Position numbers and translations under genes: made by a program. Below the pieces are notes generated by a model that saw only the letters and a program-made list of their open reading frames with translations, was not told where the DNA came from and did not search any database. 64,000 bases of DNA, taken from assembly GCA_023213395.1 (NCBI GenBank), contig CM041465.1, positions 137,089,741 through 137,153,740 of the forward strand, in the 5' to 3' direction. The number at the start of each line of letters is the position of its first letter. Positions within the stretch are counted from its first letter, which is position 1. Origin of the DNA: Cycas panzhihuaensis. Its lineage: Eukaryota; Cycadophyta. This document shows, piece after piece, positions 57,682-64,000 of this stretch.

Positions 57682-58435
57682 AATAGGAATATATCTATGG
57701 TCAAATGATGTGATGAGTTTTACCTATATTCATCAACAGATATCCACTAAGTCCACTTAGCTTGATGATTAGAAGCAAAACATTGTAGATAAGTTTCTAA
57801 TGTTTTATTTAATACTGTTGATTGGTGATCATTTTATAAATAGTGGGCCTTACTCATGTTAAATGAGACTCTTGATACTCCAAAGAGTTCTTGCCAAAAA
57901 GATCTAGTGAATTTAGGATCTAGATCATAAATAATAATAGAGGGAAACCCATGTAGGTGAAATATGGATTAGATGTATGGATCTATAAGATAAGATGCCT
58001 TATATGAAGTGTGCATTAGAATGAAATGGGTGTACTTAATTAGCTTATTGATGATGATTAAGATTAGGTCAAATCTAATAGAGATTAATAGACTTATGAA
58101 TAATTCCATGACTATGTCTTACTAATTTTCCTAGAGAATGTATAAACACTAGATAAGACCTAACAGATCTTTAGTGTCCACCTTATTTTTTTAACAAGTG
58201 ACATACTCAAACATAAAGATAAGGATGTTGGACTTCATAAGAAACCAAAAGAAGTTTGCACAAATATGGAAGTATGTCTTATAAAATATAAAATAGATAG
58301 TTATAAGAGTGGAATGGTATTTAGATAAGATGTGAGGGATGAAGGAGGTGGTGGCTTGGATACTAGATGCGCGTCTATGGGATAATCACCTAGCTGAGTA
58401 GGAATAGTGAGGATGATCAATAACAGTATCAAGGG
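57682..58435 (-). pseudogene. gypsy V integrase N-terminus and core
   Basis: Reverse frames: HILSKYHSTL and YVTC(stop)KNKVDTKDLLGL (zinc region), KLIKYTHFILMHTSYKASYL, HGFPSIIIYDLDPKFTRSFW (second catalytic Asp, in DLDP), then LNKTLETYLQCFASNHQAKW and SSHHLTIDIFLF at 57687. It is continuous in sense with MALYGYH at 51323, so gypsy W interrupted it there. Its end near 58435 coincides with a sharp rise in GC content. Frame changes near 58160 and 57980. Confidence 0.8.
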
Positions 58436-60496
58436 TGCAGATAGAAACCTACAAGCGAAGCGAGTACCACGCAAGGAGCCCCGTGCGCCGGAGCACGAGT
58501 TCGGGACCTGCGGATGATACCCAACTACCTAAGAGTGGTTCCCCACCTCAAAGAGAAAGGGAGAAAGGGAGAGAGGTATCCTGGATAGACTTAGGAGGAA
58601 AGTCCTCCCATCCTTGGATGGCCGGAAGGGGAGGAAGAGAATCCTCAAGGGTTTCCCTATGACGAAGGGAAACAAGCGGGAGCAAGGTAGGCGATAGCCT
58701 ACGATGCGGCTAGGATCTTATTGGTTATTTGATCAAACAAATAGAGCTGAGAAGAGGAGAAGGGAGAGGGAGTGGACAACAATCCCAAAATCTCCCTTAA
58801 TGATTCGACCAGGAAGGCGAGAGTGATGTGGCATATGCAAGCAAACAAAACCAAATAAAGAAAACAAGCCAAAAGGGGCAAGGATTGGTTTTGCAAGCTG
58901 AAGAAAAGACGAAGGAAAAATCTCCTAAAGTCTTTTCTCTAAGTGAATGCGGTGTGTAATATGTAAATATATAAATATGAGTAAAATATGTTAATTTTCT
59001 TTTCCCTTTAATGTTTCACCTATTTAACTAATACATAGACCACAACTAAAAGTGTGAAAAGGAAAGCAAGGGCAAGAGGAAGAAGTACGTACCCGGGAGA
59101 GTAGCGGCCGATAGGAGACCTCGCTCACATACCACGCACGTCCTCGCTAAGCCCACAGATAATGGAGGGGCTTCCTTACCTTCCCCTTCCAAAAGGAAAA
59201 AAAGAAAGGAAACAAAAATGAAAGCAAAGAGCAAAACACAAGAGACATTACCTGGATCTAAGTGCTTGACACCTTTGCAAGAGCACCGTGGCAACTTGCA
59301 CATGCACAAACCTATCCCTTCCAAGAAGGGGTTGCAAGAGACAATCTATGTATATGAAAGTATATATAAGTGCTATTAATATTAGAATGTTAGAGAAAGA
59401 TAATTGCTGCAACAAACTCTACAAACCCTCTCTCAAACAAGGCTAAGCATTAAGCGAAATGATGCAAGGGAAGCCTCAAGATGGCTAACCCTCCACTAAA
59501 ATCTCCACACGGCTCATAGACGCAGCAAGGTAGCAGGTAAAAGCCACTAAGGACAACCAAAGATGCTAAAGGAAAAAGGCAACAAAGTGTTGAGAGGTAA
59601 GCGGGATGCGGAGTTGCTATGGGCAACAATCTGGTGCCCAAACCCTTGCTAATGAGGACAAGGGGTACCCAACAACATGGGGGACTCTACGGGGGTCCAA
59701 ACGAGAGGCGAGTAGGCCTAGAATCAGCACAACAAGTGGCTGCATATGCTGACAGTCCAGCGCTGGCCTAGGGCTCAATCTCTCCTAATAATCTCAAGAA
59801 GAACGTGGGATGAGAGAAGAGAAGGTGGGAAGGGATTACCCTTGGAGAGAAGGACTGAAAGGGGGGTTGCCCTGCCTTACTCTCTTCACCTAGCCTTGGG
59901 GCTCTTCTCTCTCTATTCTCTTGAAGAAAACTAGCAGAGGAAAGGTGGAGCCAAGAAGCAACAAGGAAGATACAATGGAAAGACAACTTTTCAATGGTGA
60001 AAACTGAAGGAAATGAGTAAATAAAGCAAGAAATAGGTCCAAACAAGGAGTAACTCACCAAAAAATAGAAGAAAGGAGTTGGTAAGACCTGCTGGGTGGA
60101 TGTATGATAGGCCTGGGCCTACTAACAGCAAGAAGGAGGGCCCCTACAGGGGTTTGCAGGAGGTAAATCCAACAGACAGCTGAGAGGAGCACTGCTGGGC
60201 GAGTAGTGGAGGAATCAGTGCCAAAAACACTTGATGGAACCTGGAGAGAGGCTTCCTACCATGGAAGTAAAGAGTAGCATGTGTGTCATGGCCTAAGGTT
60301 GTAGGAAACACAGGCCTGCAGAAACACCTGTGACAGAAGGAGTTGGAGAGCAGAAGTTGCAGTAGAGGTTCTTGTCTTTGAGAGCCAAAAATGACCTAAG
60401 AGTCCCTCAAAATGGTGAGGGTTTGAGTGTTTATACCCATCCCAACCCTAAGAGGTAAAATAGGACACGAATATGGATGAGGTGGATGCGAGACCA

Positions 60497-60532
60497 CGTG
60501 GCAATTTCGTGGGAAACGTGAGAATTGCCACG
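60497..60532. other. perfect 10-bp inverted repeat
   Basis: CGTGGCAATT (60497-60506) and AATTGCCACG (60523-60532) can pair perfectly around a 16-base loop. CACGTG and AACGTG words inside look like plant bZIP/bHLH sites. Adjacent GGTAAACTT repeats and AAGTTTAC (60607 region) could extend the structure. Confidence 0.5.
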
Positions 60533-61532
60533 ACATATTTTGAAAAATAACTTATGACAGTTGCACTGCGGTAAACTTTGTGGTACCATGGTAAACTTCA
60601 GATGCTAAGTTTACAATCTGATGACCGTAAAGCTAGAATGGCAGATTTTTGGGTTCCATGAGCTTTAGGAGATGACTTGACAGGCCTGGGAGGGGCTGGC
60701 CCTCCTGTCTAGGTGGTTGAGATAGTCCAGGAAGCACTTAGACAGAGTCGGGCAAACATTAATAAGCAAAGATCCCAAAACGAAGTCAAGACAGGGGTAT
60801 GAACGGATCATACGAACCAAAAAAGGGAACTGAGACAGCGTGGAGACAGCATGGAAGGTCGTATAGTGCCATGGGGATGCCTACCTTGCGGAAAGGTAGG
60901 TCCCTCTGGGTCATCATAGGCTCATAATACGACAGGCAGCATGAACAGGCAACACATGCAAAGCAATCATGCAAATGAAGCAAACAGTCATGCAATGAGG
61001 CATCACTTTTGTCAACCTTTCCAACGAAAGAGTGCAAGTGAAAAGGGAGAAGCATACCTGGGCTTACCTGAGTCGACCTGTCTGTATCCATTCCCGGTAG
61101 CCAGGAAACACTGCCCCCTTGGCAGCAGAGCTTCGCCACTCATAAGCATGGTGCGATGGCAAATGTTGGCAACACAATTGTCAGTAGCACATGTGCATGT
61201 ATATATATAAATCATGATTGCAACAGGAGTCAAGGGTGCTGGCGAGTGTCGTGGCGGAACGCGTGGATACGAGGACAGGGGTGGAGACAACATAGGGGCT
61301 GCCTATGTGCCACCCAGGAATCGACTGGAAGATAAGAAGGATGAGGGGGCTGCCCCCATTGCAACAAGATGCAAAGAGCTATGCATGATGTCAAGTAAGA
61401 GAGATAAGTGAGAAAACCTGGTAGTCGCTATAATTTAACCTCATTAGCGGCTGGCTTTCAGAGGTGCGAACAGATTGCAAGGTGATGTACATGACGGCCT
61501 GAGGCTTGGGCGACAGAGCAACCAGACAAGTC

Positions 61533-61955
61533 TCAGGGACGGTCAGCAAGAAGGGGAAGGCAGCGCTCAAGGATGAGGCAAACAAGACTATCTACCTCAG
61601 CGTTGAGGGCCCGAGGAATGTGTCGAATGTCAACAGACTAGAAACAGGCCAAGAGAGATCTAGCGGTCAGAGCAAAGGCTCTCAAGTGAGGGCATCGCAC
61701 CTGGTAAACTTGGGTGAGATGGGATACCATAACCTAGGAGTCGCAAAGAAGAACAAGCGATCCATGATGAAAATAGAGTGCATCGGTGAGGGCCTCAATA
61801 ATGGCCGTGTACTCAGCTTCGTTATTGGTAGCCTCGGGGAGAAAGATTCCAGAATGTAGGAAGTCATGTCCGGAAGAGCTGCGAAGAATCCAAGCAGCAG
61901 CAGAAGGTCTAGGGTTACCATGGCTTCCGCCGTCGGTGAAAATGTAGAGTGACAT
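61533..61955 (-). pseudogene. archaeal-type RNase H domain, two in-frame stops
   Basis: A single reverse frame of 141 codons from ATG 61955 to TGA 61533, the size of a complete type-I RNase H, which cleaves RNA in RNA-DNA hybrids. YIFTDGGSHGNP holds the first Asp, TNNEAEYTAIIEAL the Glu, LLCDS the third Asp, and IRHIPRALNAEVDSL the His and last Asp: all four catalytic acids are in place. Two TAG codons (after CDS, and before SVDIRH) stand where Gln is usual. The GGSHGNP start marks the archaeal-like class found in Tat-type gypsy elements, LINEs and some host proteins. No RT or integrase adjoins it, and it lies antisense to the TATA/PMD unit on its right. Confidence 0.7.
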
Positions 61956-62494
61956 AGATGATAAAAGGAGATGTCTCAGTGAAAAAATAAGCAATAAGAT
62001 AAGAGTCAAAGCAAAAAGAGGCTCGTATGGCAGGCAATAGGTGGCCGCGAAGGGTAGGAGGACCTGGCAATGAGGCTACCCAAGGACAAGAGTAGGTTAT
62101 CCGACCACTACCTGAGAGTGGGTTGAAAAAGGGCACCCTGGGATACCAAAGGTTGCTTGGGAAAGCAAAGAGTGCCCCCGAACAGGGGGAGCATTCCCTC
62201 TGGAGGCCCCAGGGGCAGAAAAGAGCTGCAAAAATTGGTCTGGGATGGCGAAACGATCCAAACGAATATAAACTCAGGCATGCACAGGAGTGGCACGCAA
62301 AACGTGACAAAAGGGCCCTGCGAAAAATGCATTGGAAGGGTGCCATAAATGCATCTGCAAGAAGAAGCGAGTCGAAGGCTATGGGAGCACAATAGGAGAT
62401 AGGGCCAGAAGGCAAAGGTGATCGGGGGACAGAGACAATCTAGAGGGCTGTCACGAGGGCGAAAACAGAGACAGTACCCATCGGGGTCCCCGCC

Positions 62495-62502
62495 TATATA
62501 AG
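62495..62502 (+). promoter_or_regulatory. TATA box of the PMD transcription unit
   Basis: TATATAAG in a GC-rich context (CCCCGCCTATATAAGGAAATT). Transcription would start near 62525-62535. A GTGAGT donor word at 62686 and a TTTGCAG acceptor ending at 63169 could remove the hairpin-rich stretch before the PMD start. Inferred from sequence only. Confidence 0.5.
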
Positions 62503-62942
62503 GAAATTCGACAGAAAACAGATTCATTTTCACGGGCTCTCAAGAGAATCCAGAGCCATTCCCTTACGCAGCAGAGCGCTACCTAACTTTGGAGGCACGC
62601 AGAGGGAGATCAGACCATCGGATCAGAGCGAGAGGATAGCAGTTAGGACTGTCGAGACGAGATGACGAGTGCTACGTCAGATCCAGTGAGTGGATCCCAC
62701 AAAACCCAGCCCATCTCGTGGTTTCAATTTTATTGCTTTTTGTTATTTTTACATGGGTTTTTGGGCCCCATATAGGCAAGAAAAGGTCTCCCAAAGTTCA
62801 AATTGGACCCAGAAAGAGGCAGGATCGGGGCATTAGGCAGCCCTGGTCTCGGTGGGCTCCACAGGGCCCACCCAGAATTTTTTTTTTTGTTTTTTTAGGC
62901 AGGAAAACCCCCCCTTTTGGGTCGGTGCTGTTCGCACTACGA

Positions 62943-63027
62943 CAAAGATCGCGGTGTCGCGATCTTTGCCGTGGGGCCCCGATCACCGCAGGACTCGTGC
63001 CAAACTTCATGGTACCGCGAAGTTTGG
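62943..63027. other. two strong hairpins in the PMD leader
   Basis: Hairpin 1: CAAAGATCGCG (62943-62953) pairs perfectly with CGCGATCTTTG (62958-62968) around GTGT. Hairpin 2: CCAAACTTC (63000-63008) pairs perfectly with GAAGTTTGG (63019-63027) around a 10-base loop. They lie between the TATA box and the PMD start, possibly within an intron. Frames crossing this stretch are by-products of the GC-rich sequence. Confidence 0.65.
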
Positions 63028-63172
63028 TGCGGTGCGAAGGCAGAACTGCAGGAAAAGAAAGATAGGGGCCTAGGAGGCCCCAAATCTCGATCAGGTGGAG
63101 CTGATGGGTGGTTGAAGGGACAAAGAGCTAATGTAGGCTAAGATCTTACTAGTTTCATAATGTTTGCAGGTT

Positions 63173-64000
63173 ATGATCGTGGTGGAAACCTGCGAGAACA
63201 TAGGCATGGCCATGTTGAGCTTCATCGAGATGATGAGCAGGGAGGATAAGGGAGTCCTATAGAGATGCGGGTTGTTGAAGGTGATGAGGACACCTCAGTA
63301 CATGTCAGACCAGAGGCTGCTAATAGACATCGTGTCACACTGGGATCAGAGGAGGCACGTTTTCTACCTACCCCAGGTGGGAGACGTAATAGTGACACCT
63401 AGGGACATTAGATGTATACTGGGAGTACCAGCGACTGGGAGGCCGATAGCACTGGGAACGCTGCCTAGCAATGAGGTAGCACACAGGGAGGCAGTGACAT
63501 TCTTTACAGGATCAGATAGATGGGAGAGGCGAGGGGTTCCTCTCCAGGCTATAGTCATGTCAGGGATTCCTCAAGTGAGGAAATTGATTACTTTATGCAT
63601 TCTGTTTTAGGTTTCCTAGAAACAGAACTATAGGGACATCCTAGGAGGGTGGATGGATGTAGTGCGCCGATGCGAGGCTGGCGAGAGGATGGACTGGTCC
63701 ACTCTGATAGTGGCAAATCTCGTTTCACAGTTAGACGCCATCAGAGCAGTAGGCTGGGGAGGACTGTCATATAGCACATTATTAAAGTGTTGGTTTTTTT
63801 ATCACTTTGGGGCAATGGCACCAGTAGGGGGACCACACCCTATTACAGAGTGGGCCCCGATGGTCCACAGATGGCAGACTAAACTGAGAGGGACAAAGGA
63901 CCAGGCTCATGTCCGACGCTTAGTGGAGGCCACATTGCTAGACCTCCTCACCATGACAGACTATATAGCAGATCCATACAAGGCAGTGAGGTGGGATAAC
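63173..64000 (+). pseudogene. plant mobile domain (PMD) protein, runs off the window
   Basis: The frame from ATG 63173 stays open to the window end except for three TAG codons (63260, 63608, 63617), each where CAG would fit. The region RLLIDIVSHWDQRRHVFYLP, VTPRDIRCILGVPATGRPI and later GGWMDVVRR, WGGLSYSTLLKCWFFYH and PITEWAPMVHRWQTK follows the aminotransferase-like plant mobile domain (PF10536) known from MAIN-type proteins, gypsy and Mutator-like elements. The usual pattern is a hydrophobic Leu-rich start, HxFxLP, and DxxxLLGLPxxGRP. A splice acceptor word ends four bases before the ATG. Whether it belongs to a transposon or a host gene cannot be told without the right flank; the stops favour a decayed element copy. 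Confidence 0.7.

Larger units (their letters stand above)
58436..62494. other. GC/purine-rich region, no sense gene; possibly one very long LTR
   Basis: 4 kb with composition unlike the AT-rich rest. It begins at a TGCAGATAG word (58435) after gypsy V and leads to a TATA box at 62495. Apart from the reverse-strand RNase H (61533-61955) I trust no frame here. A 10-base inverted repeat (60497-60506 with 60523-60532) and repeated GGTAAACTT words (60571-60600) stand out. Promoter at the right end, TG at the left and absence of sense genes would fit a 5' LTR of more than 4 kb, but I cannot see the second copy. Confidence 0.35.

Noticed and set aside
58435-61400. Many short frames on both strands
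   Set aside because: No domain, no coherence between frames, biased composition; I do not call genes.
62718-63141. Several overlapping frames in the PMD leader
   Set aside because: GC-rich, hairpin-bearing sequence opens frames on both strands; none shows a domain.
63173-64000. TAG as a reassigned sense codon
   Set aside because: TAA and TGA interrupt frames elsewhere in the window at comparable sites, and plants use the standard code; deamination explains it.

Overview
This window looks like intergenic DNA from a seed plant with a large, repeat-filled genome, possibly a gymnosperm (inference). I see no intact host gene, no rRNA and no complete tRNA. Almost everything I can place is a retroelement of a plant type: Ty1/copia, Ty3/gypsy, a TRIM-like mini-LTR element, an L1-type LINE with a C-terminal RNase H, and two plant mobile-type domains. 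Nearly every coding frame is broken, mostly by stops at conserved Gln, Arg and Trp positions, so these are old, silenced copies. Boundaries come from TG...CA ends, paired LTRs, primer binding sites and target duplications read by eye.

Layout, left to right. 0.4-1.0 kb: an old reverse-strand copy of a TRIM-like unit with a gag-like ORF behind it. 1.6-2.9 kb: 5' LTR and gag of copia A. Copia B (2947-19827) is inserted there. Gypsy Y (5381-16627, reverse strand) is inserted in copia B's protease frame; it has 839/835-bp LTRs, four zinc knuckles, a second gag-like domain between protease and RT, a transposon-protein-like ORF3 in the env position and a hairpin-forming tandem repeat. A tandem array of mini-LTR TRIM units (9132-10111) replaces the start of its integrase. 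A gag fragment of the same gypsy family (gypsy Z, 19828-21047) truncates copia B's 3' LTR.

21-29.4 kb: copia C, with a small LTR insertion in its RNase H. 29.4-46.7 kb: element X, a mostly non-coding LTR element. It contains copia D (32933-39165, same family as copia C) and, inside its own 3' LTR, an apparently full-length 7-kb LINE (39337-46365). A short, younger LINE tail with a perfect 16-bp target duplication lies at 46936-47546.

50.3-58.4 kb: gypsy W (forward strand) sits inside gypsy V (reverse strand). Both are chromodomain-bearing members of one family, and V's integrase frame reads through when W is removed. 58.4-64 kb: base composition changes sharply to GC/purine-rich. This part has a reverse-strand archaeal-type RNase H domain (two in-frame stops), a forward TATA box, strong hairpins, and a plant mobile domain (PMD) reading frame that runs off the window. 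It may be one large element with a very long LTR (inference).

There is no operon-like cooperation between genes; the organising principle is insertion order. Most noteworthy: the 65-bp-LTR TRIM array, the double-gag gypsy with ORF3 and hairpin satellite, a leader module shared by a copia and a gypsy element, and the PMD/RNase H region.
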